Of a stretch of 64,000 nt of DNA, positions 42,947-56,631 are shown in pieces. The first letter of the stretch is position 1. Each line of letters begins with the position of its first letter. The stretch lies in assembly GCF_026151205.1 (NCBI RefSeq), contig NC_087076.1:20081919-20145918 (forward strand), written 5' to 3'. Under the pieces are notes generated by a model that was given only the letters and a program-made list of their open reading frames with translations, was not told where the DNA came from and searched no databases. This stretch comes from Bolinopsis microptera (Eukaryota > Ctenophora > Tentaculata > Lobata > Bolinopsidae). Both the position numbers and the translations under genes were made by a program.

Positions 42947-44925
42947 TCGGAGCTCATCCGATCTACCAGAAATCCCCCACCATATATCCCGTCCCGCATC
43001 AGGGTTCGCGTTCCTCTTTAGAGTTTTTCCCAACTTCCTTCATTAACATAACAAGTAGCTTTGTCCTTGGTCGTCCTTGCTGTGCTCTACCGTGCGTAGT
43101 TCCCATAAGAAATTTTTATTGACAAAATTCTCGGCAGGTAGCTCAGATGTCGGAGGCAGTGTCCCGCCATTTTAATCTCGCTGCAACGTACATTTTGACA
43201 GCCTTGGGAGGCTACCATACATAGATAATATTGCTGACCTTGTCCTTCCATTGAATACCCGCACATACGCAACATCTTTGTGTATGTCCCTCCAAACTTT
43301 TCTCAATGATCCTTTGTCATTCCAGTTTTCAGATCCGTAGATCATTTACTGAATCACAAGAGCCCGCTATGACCAATCTAATCTTTAGGCTCTTTTAAGT
43401 TTGGATTTCCGATATCATTCATCTAATAGGGCACCCCACGCTTTCCCTTTCTAACCCTTATCTCCCATTGTGCTCTCAATCCAGGAGCCTAAGTAGATGA
43501 AATCATCTACATTTTCTATGGCTTTCCCCGATCGACTTTGTCGGGTCGCTAGATCGATCCCACATTCATTGTCATGACCTTGTGTCTTGACCTCGTTCTT
43601 ATGTGTAGTCCCACGCTTGCTGCCCCGCCGATTCTACTCTGACAGGAACTCGATAGCCTTGTCCATGTCCTCAGATAAAAGTGCTATATCATCGGCAAAG
43701 TCCACATCGGTGATGACTTGGGCCCCACTCTTCTGCTTTTTCTACGTTCTGAGGGAGTCCAAGTCGCTCCGCATCATCGCCTATGGCTTGCCTCATACAG
43801 TACGATGACTATGCAAAGAGGTAAGGGTGCTAAGTATCACCCTGTAACACACCTGCAAGTATCTCGAACAAATCATTTCTCCGTCTGGAGTTAGACTTTG
43901 GCCAGTGTCTTCTCTACATGAGCCGTATATAAGCAGCACGATTTTGACTGGAATGCCGTAAGCTTCTAGAATCTATAGAGCAAATTTCCCACGATGTACA
44001 CTGTCCGAAAGCCTTCTCAAAGTCAATAAATTCAGAACAGCTGGCAGTTTCCGACTCTTGACACCCTCATAAGACGTCTCAGTACAATATCTGTTGATTT
44101 GTTGACCTCCTGTCAGAATCCATTCTGGGTTTCTACGCAGAATTGTCCTCGATTTCTGGCTTCAAACCGGTTTAGAACCATCTTGTTTAGAGACTTGGCA
44201 ACTAGTGATGACAATCTTATTCCCGGGATAGTCATTGGATCGCTAATAGGTCGCCTTCTTTGGAATGGGTATGATGTTGCAGTTGTGACCATTGGTCTGG
44301 TTTTCTCACCTTTCCATAGCAATTGCGAGCACAGAAGTCTAAGTACACTTTTGATCAAGGTCGCATCGTTTTAATACTTCTGGCTATGTTGTCGTCACCC
44401 CCATGCTTTCCACTTCCTTTAATCTTGGACTTTGCTTTCTGTACTCTCCAAACGTAAACGGTTCTGTTCCGATATTCAGAGTGGGTGACTGATCAATATC
44501 CTCTTCCGCCTCTTCCGCGTTCTCTACCGTACGGTGGTGAGACCGAGAAGAGTAACAAAATAGACCTACCCATTATCTGAACCTTTCCGTTGTGAGTTTT
44601 CCCTTGATTTTTGTCCAGTATATGATGGAGCTTACCTGTGATCTTGATGATCAATGGTCGCACTTTTAGCATGCTGCCCTGCCAACTGCTTCCCTCCATT
44701 TCCCGACCTCCCCTCCAGCAGGTGCTCTTTGGATGCTTGATAAGCATCGCCTTTACTTCTGTTTGCCCTCTTGAACAGCTATTCGTTTTCTTCAGTAGCA
44801 TCTGAGTGGTATTTTATGCTACAATCCCTCATCTTCATGCCTGCAATCCTCAACACTTGGCGTCGCTGAGATTTTAACATCTTTTTCTTGTTCTCCTTTT
44901 CAGTATTACAGTCGAGAAGTTGTCC
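42947..44925 (-). mobile_element. LINE RT segment, copy 15
   Basis: FADD is encoded at 43688-43699 with a synonymous GCC for Ala. SLVAKSLNKMVLNRF is readable in 44113-44358. An unrelated patch (about 43110-43134, aatttttattgacaaaattc) replaces the codons for ASDLV in the C-terminal block. A short duplication of cctcttccgc occurs near 44500-44520. Confidence 0.92.
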
Positions 44926-45865
44926 TAACTACCACTGAACTAACATTTATCGGTTATGCGCCACTACCACCTAACTAACATTTATCAGGTTACCGCCACT
45001 ACCACTGAACTGCCCATTAATCAGGTTACAACGCCACTACCACTGACTACCATATAACAGGTACACTGCCACTTACCACTAACAACATTTAATCAGGTTA
45101 TGCGCCCTAACCACTGAACTAACATTTATCAGGTTATGCGCCACTACCACTGAACTATACCATTATCAGGTTACGCCGCCACAGCCACTACCACTGAACT
45201 AAAACATTTAACAGTTATCGCACTACCACTGAACTAACATTTTATCAGAGTTATGCGCCAACTACCACTGAACTAACATATATCAGGTTATGCGCCACTA
45301 CCCACTGAACAAATATTTATCAGGTTACGGCGCCACTACCACTGACAAACATGTAATCCGGTTTACGCGCACACATACCCACTGAACTAACATTTATCAG
45401 GTTAGCGCCACTACCACTGAACTAACATTTATCGGTTACGCCACCACTAACTACTGAACAACATTTTATCATGTTTATGCGACCACTACCACTGAACTAA
45501 CATTTATCAGGTTAAGCGCCACTACACTGACTATCATTATCAGGTACGCCACTACCACTGAACTAACATGTACAGGTTACGCGCTCACTACCACTGAACT
45601 AACATCTACATGGTTATGCCCACTACCCACTGAACTAACAATTATCAGGTGTATGCGGCCACGACCAAGTAACTAACTTTATCAGTTACGAACTGACCTC
45701 CACTACCACTGAACTAACATTTTAACAGTTATGCGACACTACCACTGAACTAACATTTTATCAGTTATCGTCACTAACCACTGTAACTACCATTTATCAG
45801 GTTATGCGCCACTACCTCAGAACTACATCAATCAGGTTATCAGCCGACTACCTACTACTACTATG
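44926..45865. repeat. 36-bp minisatellite block 16
   Basis: Long variant monomer at 45182-45187 (cagcca), 256 bp in. Confidence 0.95.
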
Positions 45866-47847
45866 TCGGATCTAAGTCCGATCAAACGCCAGAAAACCCC
45901 CTCCATATATCCCTGTCCCCCGCAATCAGTTCGCAGTTCCTCTTTAGAGTTTGTCCCAACTTCCTTCAGTAACAAAGACAAGTAGCTTTTTGTCTTTGGT
46001 CGGGCCTTGCTGGTGCCTTACCGTGCGTAGGTCCCATAAGACTAAAACACTGCAAGTAGCTCAGGATGTCGGAATGCAGTGTCCCGCCATTTTTAATCTC
46101 CTGCTTCGTAACTTGTTTGACAGCCTTGGGAGGCTACCAAACAAAGTTATATTGCTGACCTTGTCCTTCCATGAGATACCCACACAAACCAACATCTTTG
46201 TGTATGTCCCCGTCCAAAACTTTGTCTCTTGAGCCTTTGTCAGGTCCAGGTTTCTGAAATCCCCGTAGGAGCATTACTGATTCACAAGCCGCTATGAACA
46301 AACCTAATCTTTAGGCTCTTGGATAGTTGGATTTCCAGTATCCTTCAGTCTATGTAGTGCACCCCAACGCCTTTTCCCTTTCTCAAACCCTTATCTCCCT
46401 ATCTGAGCTTCTCAATCCATGGAGCCTAAGTAGAATGAAAACATCTACATTTTTTCTTCTTCCCCCGGATCGACTTTGTAGGTCGCTAGATCGATCCTCC
46501 ATATTCAGTTCAATGACCTTGGTCCTTGCCTTCGATTAAGTGTAGTCCCACGCTTGCCATCCCGCGATCTACTCTGAGCAAGGAACTCGTTAGCCTTGTC
46601 CATGTCCTCAGATTATAATCTATATCATCTGCAAAGTCCACATGTGAGAGATCTTGGCCCCACGCTTCTGCTTTTCTACGTTCGTGGGTGAGTCCAAGTC
46701 GCTCCGCATCATCGCCTATGGCTTGCCTTCATACATAGTCCGATGACTATTGCAAAGAGGTAAGTGCTAAGGTATCCACCCTGTAACACACCTGCAGTAT
46801 CTCGAACAATTTCAAGTTCTCCGTCCTGGAGTTAGACTTTGGCCATTGTCTTCTCGTACATGAGCCGTATAACTGCAACGATTTTTGACTGGAATGCCCG
46901 TAAGCTTCTAGAATCTTTAGCATTTTTCCCACGATGTACACTGTCGAAAGCCTTCTTAAAGTCTATAAATGTCAGAACAGCTGGCATTTCCACTCTTGAC
47001 ACCCTCTATAAGGAAGTCCTCATACCAATATCTTGTTGATGTTGACCTTCCTGGTCTGAATCCATTCTGGTGAGACGCACGCAGAATTGACTCGATTTCT
47101 GGCTTGCGAACCGGTTAGTAACCATCTTGTTTAGAGACTTGGAACTAGGATGACAACTTATTCCCCGATAGTACATTGTTCGCTAAGGTCGCCCTGTCTT
47201 TGGAATTGAGTATTGAAGTTGGCATTGACCCTTGTCTGTATTCGCACTCTTCAATAGAGCATTGTTACAGAAGTCTAAGACAATTTGATCAAGTCGCATC
47301 GTTTTTAAACTTCTGGGGCTATGTTGTCGTAACCCCCATGCTCCTTCTTTATGCTGGACTTTAGCTTTCCTGTACTCATCCAACGTAAACGGTTCCGTGT
47401 TCCGATATTCAGAGGTGGGGTGGACTGGATCAATATCCTCTTACCGCGTTCTTCTACCGTTCGGTGGTGAGCCGAGAAGAGTAGCAAAATATTCCTTCCA
47501 TTTCTGAAACCCTTCCGTTGGTGAGTTTCCCTTTGATTTTGCAGAAATGAAATGGAGCTTTACCATGTGATCTGTTGACATTGGATCCAGCCTTTTAGCA
47601 TAGCTTGCCCTGCCAACTTGCTTCCTCCAGTTCCGACCTGCCCCTCAACAGTGCTCTTTGGCTGCTGATAAGCATCGCCTAGCTTCTGTTATGCCCTCTT
47701 GAACAGCTATTCGGTTGTCTCTGTAGCATCTAGGGTATTTTTTTGCACATTCCCTCACTTCACCTGGCAATCTCAACACTTGGAGTCGCTGAGATTTTAC
47801 ATCTTTCTTTTTCTCCTTTTCAGGTAGTAAAAGTCGAGAAGTTGTCC
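45866..47847 (-). mobile_element. LINE RT segment, copy 16
   Basis: FADD codons intact at 46624-46635. DEYRKAK and RLDQIVLDFCNNALLK are readable at 47183-47383. Long stretches of this copy are close to the majority sequence, for example 46081-46200. Confidence 0.92.
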
Positions 47848-48795
47848 GCTACAAAACCACTGAGAACTAACATTTAGCGGTTATGCGCCACTACCACTGA
47901 ACTACACATACTAATCAGGTTACGCGCCACTACCACTGAACTACATTTTATCCGGTTACACGCCACTACCACAGAACTAACCATTTAACAGGTTACACAC
48001 GCCACACCACTGAACTAACATTATCAGGTTATGCGCCACCTACCACTGAACTAACATTTAAACAGGTTATGCCCACTACCACTGAACTACCTTATCAGGT
48101 TTACGCGCCACCAGGCCACGTAACCACTGAACAAACATTTATCAGGTTATCGCCACTACTACCCACTGAACTAACATTTATCAGGTTATGCCGCCACTAC
48201 ACTGAACTAACATTTATCAGTTATGCGCCACTACCACGGAACTAACATTAATCAGGTACGCGCCACTACCACTGAAACTTTAACATAATCAGGTTACGCG
48301 CCACACCACGAACTAACATTTATCAGGTTATGCGCCACTACCACTGAACGAACATTTCTCAGGTTACGCACCACTACCCACTGAACTAACATTTATCAGG
48401 TTTATGCGCCACTAACCACTGAACTAACATTTATCAGTTATGCGCCACTACCACTGAACAACATATATCAGGTACGCGCCACTACCACTGAACTAAACAT
48501 ATATCAGGTTAACGCCCACTACCACTGAACTAACATTTATCACGAGGTTTAAGGGGCCCACTACCACTGAACTAACATTTATCAGTTATGCGCCACTACC
48601 AACTGACTAACATTTATCAGGTTACGCGCCACTTTACCACTGAACTAACATTATATCAGGTTATGCGACACGACCACTGAACTAACATTTACAGTTATGC
48701 TCACTACCACTGAACTACCATTTATCAGGTTATGCGCCACTACTCTGAACTACCATTTTATCAGGTTCTCTGCCCTACCACTAACTACTACTATG
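47848..48795. repeat. 36-bp minisatellite block 17
   Basis: Long variant monomer caggcca at 48112-48118, 264 bp in. Confidence 0.95.
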
Positions 48796-50779
48796 TCGAG
48801 CAAGTCCGATCTAACGCCAGAAAAACCCCCATCCATATATCCCTGTCCCCATCGAGGGTTTCCAGTTCCTCTTTAAGAGATTGTCAAACTTCCTCAGTAA
48901 CATAACAAGTACTTTGTCTTGTCGCCTTTGCTGTGGCTCATACCGTTGCGTATGTTCCATAAGACTAAATCACTTGGCAAGTAGCTCCAGATGTCCGGAT
49001 TGCAAGTGTCCCCGCATTTTTAATCACCCTGCTTCGTAACTTGGTTTGACTAGCCTTGGAGGCTACCATACAAAGTTATAATGCTGACGCTGCTCCTTCC
49101 ATTGCAGATACCCAGGCACCATACCAACATCTTTGTGTATGTCCCGTCAAACTTTTCTCTTGAGCCTTTGTCAGTGTCCAGGTTTCTGATCCGTAGAACA
49201 GTACTGATTCACAAGCCGCTATGAACAATCTAAACTTTAGGCTCTTTGAGAGTTTGGATTTCCATATATCCTTCAGTCTATGTATGGCAACCCCACCTTT
49301 TCCCTTTCTAACCCTAACTCCCTATCTGTGCTCTCAATCCAGGAGCCTAAGTAGATTAAATCATCTACATTTTCTATGGCTTCCCCGGATCGACTTTGTG
49401 AGGTCGCTAGAGATCCTATCCTCCATATTCAGTGTCATGACCTTGGTCTTGCCTTCGTTTATGTTATCCCACGCTTGCTGCCGCCGATTCTACTCTGAGC
49501 AGGAACTCGTTACCTTGTCCATTCTCTCAGATATAATGGCAATATCATCTCAAAAGTCCACTCGGTGATGATCTTGGCCCCACTCCTTCTGCTTTTCTAC
49601 GTTCGAGGGTGAGGTCCAATTCGCCTCCGCATCATCGCCATATGGCTTGCCTCATACAGTAGTCATGACTATTGCAAAGAGGTAAGGTGCTAAGGTAATC
49701 ACCTGTAACACACCTGCAAGTATCTCGAACAATTTCAGTTTCTCCGTCTGGAGAGTTAGACTTTTGGCCATTGTCTTCTCGTACATGAGCGTATACAGCT
49801 GCAACGATTTGACTGGAAATGCCGTAAGCTTCTAGAATCTTTAGCATATGTCCCCCACGATGTACAACTGTCGAAAGCCTTCTTAAAAGTCTATAAATGT
49901 CAAACAGCTGCAGTTTTCCGACTCTTGACACCCTCTATAAGATATCTCAGTACCAATATCTGTGAGTTGTTCGACCTCTGTCTGAATCCATTCTGGTTTC
50001 TACGCAGAATGGTCTCGATTTCTGGGCCTTCACCGTTTAGAACCATCTTTGTTTAGAGACTTGGCAACTAAGGGATGACAAGCGTATTCCCCGATTAGTT
50101 CCATTGGTTCGCTAAGGTCGCCCTTCTTCTGGAATTGGTAATGGTTGGCATTACCCATTGGTCTGGGTGTTTCTCACTTTCAATAGAGCATTGTTACAGA
50201 AGTCAAAGACAATTGATCAAGACCGCATCGTTTTAAAGACTTCTGGGCTAATGTGTCGTCACCCCATGCTTTTCCCTTCTTTATCTGACTTTGTTTCCTG
50301 TACACATCCAACCGTAAACGGCTCTGTTCCGATATTCAAGGTGGTGACTGGATCAATATCCACATCCGCGTTCTCTACCGTCGTGGTGCGCCGAGAAAGA
50401 GTAGCAAATAGTCCTTCCCATTTCTGAACCTTTCCGTGGTGATTTCCCCTTGATTTTGCCATATATGATGGAGCTTTAACCTGTGATCTTGTGTTGATCA
50501 AGGTCCAGCTTTAGCATGTCCTCCTGCCAACTTGCTTCCTCCAGTTTCCCCGAACACCCCGCCAGCAGGTGCTCTTTTAGAGGCTGCTTGATAAGCATTC
50601 GCCTAGCTTCTGTTTGCCCTCTTGAACACTATTCGGTTGACTTCTGTAGCATCCTGAGTGGTATTTTATGCTACAGTCCTCAGTTCAGCCTGGAGGCTAT
50701 CTCAACACGTGGAGTCGCTGAAGATTTACAATCTTTTCTTTTTCTCCTTTTCAGGTAGTAAAAAGTCGAGAAGTTGTCC
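48796..50779 (-). mobile_element. LINE RT segment, copy 17
   Basis: HMLKILEAYGISSQIV is readable in 49632-49931, just after block A. The FADD codons near 49547 read with a base change and an added A (ctcaaaagtcc). The region 49140-49480 is close to the majority sequence. Confidence 0.91.
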
Positions 50780-51709
50780 TACTACCACTAACTAACAATT
50801 ATCATGTATGCCACTAACACTGAACTTACATTTATCAGGTTACGCGGCCACTACCACTGAATCAAACCATTTACAGGTTACACGCCACTACCACTGAACT
50901 ACCATTTATACAGGTTACAACCCACTGACCACAGAACTAACATTTATCAGGTTATCGCACACTACCACGGACTAACATTTAACAGGTTATGCGCACTACC
51001 TACTGACTACCATTTACAGTTTAACGCGCCACAGGCCACTACCAATGAACTAACATTTATCAGGTTATGCGCCACTACCACAGAACTAACATTTATCAGG
51101 TTATGCGCCACTACCACTGAACTAACATTTTATCATGTTATGCCCATACCACTGAACTAACATTTACCAGGTTACGCGCCACTACCACTGAACTAACATT
51201 AACAGTGTTACGCGCCACTACCGACTGAAACTAACAGTTTATCAGTTATGCGCCTCAACCACTGAACTAACATTTATCAGTTTACGCAACCACTACCACT
51301 GAAACTAACATTTATCAGGTTAGCCCACTCACCACTGAACTAACATTTAATCAGGTTTTGCGGCCCCGACCACTGAACTAAGCATTTTTTATCAGTTACC
51401 GCCACTACCACTGAACTAACATTTATCAGGTTACCGCCACTAACCACTGAACTAACATTTATCAGGTTATGCGGCCACTACCACAGAACAAACATTTATC
51501 AGGTACGCGCCACTACCACTGAACTAAATTTATCAGTTAGCGCCACTGAACCACTGAACTAACATTATCGGTTAGTGCGACACCTACCACTGAACTAACA
51601 TTTATCAGTTAGCGTCACGACCACTGAACTACCATTTATCAGGTATGCCCGCCACTACTCTGAACTACCATTTATCAGGTTATCTGCCACTACCACTACA
51701 GACTACTAT
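50780..51709. repeat. 36-bp minisatellite block 18
   Basis: Long variant monomer caggcca at 51032-51038, 252 bp in. Confidence 0.95.
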
Positions 51710-53684
51710 TCCCAGCTAAGTCCGATCTTAACGCCAAAAACCCCCCTCCACTATCCCTGCCCGCATCAGGGTTCGCAGTTCCTCTTAGAGTTTGGTCCAA
51801 CTTCCTTCAGTAACATAGACAATAGCTTTGCTTGCCCTTGCAGCACTAACCGTGCGTAGGTTTCCCATAAGACTAAATTCACTCAAGTAGCTCAGGATGT
51901 CCTGATACAGCGTCCCGCATATTTAATCTCCTGCTTCGAACTTGTTTGACAGCCATGGAGGCTACCATACAAAGTTTAATTGCTGACCTTGTTCCTTCCA
52001 TGAATACCCACACCAGACGCAACACTTTGTGTATGTCCCGGCCAAACTTTTCCTACTTGAGCCTTGTCATGTCCAGTTTCTGATCCGTAGAGCAGTAAAG
52101 GATCGCCACAAGCCGCTATGAACAAACTAATCTTTAGTCTCTTTGAGAGTGTTGGATTTTCCAGATATCCTACAGTCAATGTAGGGCACCCCCGCTTTTC
52201 TTTTCCCTTTCTAACCCTTATCTCCCTAACTGTGCTCTCAATCCAGGAGCCTAAGTAATTGAAATCATCTACATTGTCCTATGGCTTCCCCGGATCGACT
52301 TTGTAGGTCGCTAGATCGATCCTCCATATTCAGTGTCATGACCATGGTCTTGCCTCGTTTATGTAGTCCCACGCTTGCTGCCGCCTTCAACTCTGACAGA
52401 ACTGATAGCCTTGTCCATAGTCCCTCAGAAATTATAAGTGCTTATATCCCATCTGCAAGTCCACATCGGTGATGATCTTTGGGCCCACATTCTGCTTTTT
52501 CTACGTTCGAGGTGAGTCCAAGTCGCTCCGCATCACCCCGGCCTAGGCTTGCCTCTACTGTAGTCGATGACTAAAGGCAAGAGTAAGGGTTCTAAGTTAT
52601 CACCCTGAAACACACCTGCAGTATCTCGAACAATTCAGTTACTCCGACTTGGATTAGGACTTTGGCCATTGTCTTCTCGTACATGAGCCTATAGGAAAAG
52701 GGAGCTCACGATTTTGACTGGAAATGCCGAAGCTCTAGAACTTACATATTCCCACGATGTACACTGTCGAAAGCCGTCTTAAAGTCTATAAATTTCAGAA
52801 CAGCTGCAGTTTCCGACTCATGAACACCCTCTATAAGACGTCTCAATTACCAATATCTGTTGATTGTTGACCTTCCTGTCTGAATCCATTCTGGTTTTTC
52901 ACGGAGAATTGCTCGATTTCTGCTTCAAACCGTTTAGGAACCATCTTGTTTAGAGACTTGGCAACTAGGGATGACAAGCTTTTCCCGATAGTTCATGGTT
53001 CGCTAAGGTCGCCCTTCTTTGGAATTGGTATGAAAGTTTGGCAGTTGACCATTGGTCTGGTTTCTCACCTATTCAATAGAGCAATTGTTACAGAAGTCAA
53101 AGACAATTTTGATCAAGGTCGCATCGTTTTAGACTTCTGGCTATTTGTCGTCACCACTCATGCTTTCCTCCTTTATGCTGGGACATTTGCTTTCCCTGTA
53201 CGCATCCACACGTAACCGGTTCTGTTCCGATATCAAGGTGGTTGACTGGATCATACTCTTTCCGTCGTTCGCTACCGTCGTGGTGAGCCGAAAGAGTATC
53301 AAAATAGTCTTTCCCATTTCTGAACCCTTTCCGTTGGTGAGTTTCCCTTGATATTTGCCAGTATATGATGGAGCTTTAACCTGTGATCATGTTGATCATG
53401 GTCCAGCTTTAGCATGTCTGCCCCTTGTCCCCCAAAGTTCTTCCTCAGTTCCCGGACCTGCCCCTCCAGCAGGTGCTCTTTGGCTTGCTTGATCAGCATC
53501 GGCTAGCTTCTGTTTTGCCCCTCTGAACAGCTATTTCGGTTGTCTTCTGAAGCATCTCATCTGAGTGTATTTAATGCTACATTCCCCTCATCTTTCACTC
53601 TGGGCAATCTCAAAACTTGGAGTCGCTGAGATTTTACAACTTTTCTTTTCTTCCTTTCAGGTAGATAAAAGTCGAGAGTCGTCC
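51710..53684 (-). mobile_element. LINE RT segment, copy 18
   Basis: AKEHLLEGQVREL and GNSPTERVQKW are readable in the N-terminal linker (53299-53499). A private patch (ggaaaagggagc, about 52693-52704) interrupts the stretch coding IVQLIRLMYEK. The C-terminal edge is cccagc instead of tcggagc. Confidence 0.91.
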
Positions 53685-54628
53685 TACTACCACTGAACTA
53701 ACATTTATCCGTATGCGCCCTCACCATTAGAACTAAACATTTATCAGTTACGCGCCACTACACTGAACTACCATTTATCAGTTACACGCCACTACCACTG
53801 AACTAACAACCATTTACAGGTTACACGCCACTACTGACCACTGAACTAACATATATCAGGTTATGCGCCACTAACCAACTGAACTAACATTTATCATGTA
53901 TATGCGCCACTACCACTGAACTACCATTTATCAGGTTACGCGCCACAGGCCACTACCACTGAACTAACATTTATCAGGTTATGCGCCACTACCACTGAAC
54001 TAACATTTAACAGGTTATGCGCCACAACTACCACTGAACTAACATTTTATCAGGTTACGCCTACACCACTGGAACTAACATTTATCCAGTACGCGCCACT
54101 ACCACTGAACTAACATTAATCAGGTATACGCGCCACTACCACTGAACTAACATTTTACAGGTTCTGCGCCACTACACTGAACTAACAATTATCAGGTTAC
54201 TCACCATAACACTGACCTAACATTTATCAGGTTATGGCGCCACTATATCCACTGAACTAAACATTTATAGTTATGCGCCCACCTACCACTGAACTAACAT
54301 TTATCAGGTTACGCGCCACTTACCACGAACTAACATGTTATCAGTTACGCGCGCCACTACCACTGAACTAACATTAATCAGGTTTGCGCCACTACCACTG
54401 AACTAACATTTAACAGGTTATGCGCCACTACCACTGAACTAACATTTATCAGGTTTACGCGCCACTACCACTGAACAAACATTTTTATCAGGTTATGGCA
54501 CACTACCCCGAACTAACATTTATCAGGTTATGCGTCACTACCACTGAACTACCATTATCAGGTTATGCGCCACAACCTCGAACTACCATTAATCAGTTAT
54601 CTGCCACTAATCCAAAACTACTACGATG
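53685..54628. repeat. 36-bp minisatellite block 19 (monomers counted)
   Basis: I counted 25 monomers here by eye. Monomers 3 and 4 end in ttacacg. Monomer 8 carries the caggcca insertion (53946-53952). Monomer 14 ends with a gcaccac-type variant. Monomers 22-23 change gcgccac to gcacac and gcgtcac. The last monomer has cctc and ttatctg before the (cta)n tail. The same order is visible in the other blocks. Confidence 0.95.
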
Positions 54629-56631
54629 TCGGAGCTAATCCGATCTACGCCCAGAAAAACCCCCTCCATATAACCCGTCCCCATCAGGTTCGCAGTTCCC
54701 CTCTTTAATGAGTTTTCCAACTTCTTCAGTAACATAGTACAAGTACTTCGTCTAGGTCGGCCTTGCTGTGCTCTATAACCGTGCTAGGTTCCCATAAGAC
54801 TAAATCACTGGGCAAGGTAGCCTCAGGATGTCGATGCAGTGTCCGCCATTTTTTCATCTCCTGCTACGAAACTTTTGACAGCCTTGGGAGGCTAACCATA
54901 CAAAAAAGGTTAATTGCTGACCTAGTCCTTCCATGAGATACCCAGCAACATATCGCAACACTTTGTGTATGTCCGTCCAAACTTTTCTCTTGAGCCTTAG
55001 TCATGACCAGGTTTCTGATCCGAGAAGCAGTACTGATCACGAAGCCGCTATGAACAATCTAAATCATTTAGGCTCTTTGAGAGATTTGGATTTCCAGATA
55101 CCTTCATATATGTAGGGCACCCCACGCTTTTCCCTTTCTAACCCTTATCACCCTATCTGTGCGCTCATGCCAGAGCCTAAGTAGATGAATCAATCTACAT
55201 TTTCTATGGCTTCCCCGGAATCGACTTTGTAGGTCGCTAGACGTATCCTCCATATTCAGCTGTCAAGACTTGGTCTTGCCTTCCGTTTATTGTGGAGTCC
55301 CACCTTGCTGCCGGCCGATCTACTCTGCGCATGAACTCGTTGAGCCTATTGTCCATGTCCTCATCATAATAAGTGCTATAAGCATCTGCAAAGTCCACAT
55401 CGGTGATGAAATTTCTTGGGCCCCACTTCTTCTGCTTTCTTTCTACTTATCGAGAGAGGTGATCCCACGTCCACCGCATCATCGCCTATTGCTTGCCTCA
55501 TACAGAAGTCGATGACTATTTGCAAAGAGGGTAGTGCTAAGGTATCACCCTGTAACCACCTGCAAGTATCTCGAACAATTCAGATTTCTCCCGTCTGGAT
55601 TAGTGACTTTGGCCATGACCTTCGTCGTACATGAGCCGTATAAGCTGCACGATATTGACTGGAATGCCGTAAGCTTCTAGAATCTTTAGCATTTTCCCAC
55701 GATAGTATCACTGACGAAAGCCTTCTAAAGTCTATAAATGTCAGAACAGCTGGCAGATTCCGACTACTCTTGACACCCTCTAAAAGACGTCTCCGTAAAC
55801 CAATAACTGTTTAGTTGTTGACCTCCTGGTCTGAATCCATTCTGGTTTCTACCAGAATTGTCTCGATATCTGGCTTCAAACCGATTAGAACCATCTTGTT
55901 AAGACCTTGGCAACTAGGATGACAAGCTAATTCCCCATGTTCATTGTTTCGCTAATGGTCGCCCTTCTTGGATTGGATGATGTAGCAATGACCAATTTGG
56001 GTCTGGTTACTCACCTTATCAATAGAGCATTGTTACAGATATAAGACAAATTGATCAATGTGCATCGTTTTAAGACTTCTGGGGCTATGGTTGTCGTCAG
56101 CCCCCATGCTTTTCCCTTCCTTATTGCTGTGGACTTGCGTATTCCTGTACTCAACCACGTAAAACGGTTCTGTATTTCCGATATTCAGAGGTGGGAGGAC
56201 TGGAAATATCCTTCCGCTTCTCTACCTCGTGGTGAGCCGAGAAAGAGTAGCAAAATAGTCTTCCATTTCTGAACCTTTTCCGTTGGTGAGTTTCCCTTGA
56301 TTTTGCCAGTATATGATGGAGCTTTACCCGAGAGTGTGATCTTGTTGATCATGGTCTCCACTTTTAGCATGTCGCCTGCCAACTTTCTTCCTCCAGTTCC
56401 CGGACCTGCCCCTCCGCAGTGCTCTTTGGCTGCTTGTGATAACATCGCATAGCTTCCAGATTGCCTCCTTGAACAGCTATTCGGTTGTCTTCTTAGCAAC
56501 TTGAGTGGTATTTTTATGCTACATTCCTATCCCATCAGCTTCAGCCTGTGCAATCTCAACACTTGGAGCGCTGAGATTTTTTACTTCTTTCTTTTTCTCC
56601 TTTTCAGGTAGTAAAAGTCGAGAAGTTGTCC
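54629..56631 (-). mobile_element. LINE RT segment, copy 19
   Basis: GKAPSYTGKIKGNSPTEKVQ and KW follow each other in 56185-56499, the N-terminal linker. The FADD codons near 55380 have a changed base (agcatctgcaaa). Confidence 0.91.
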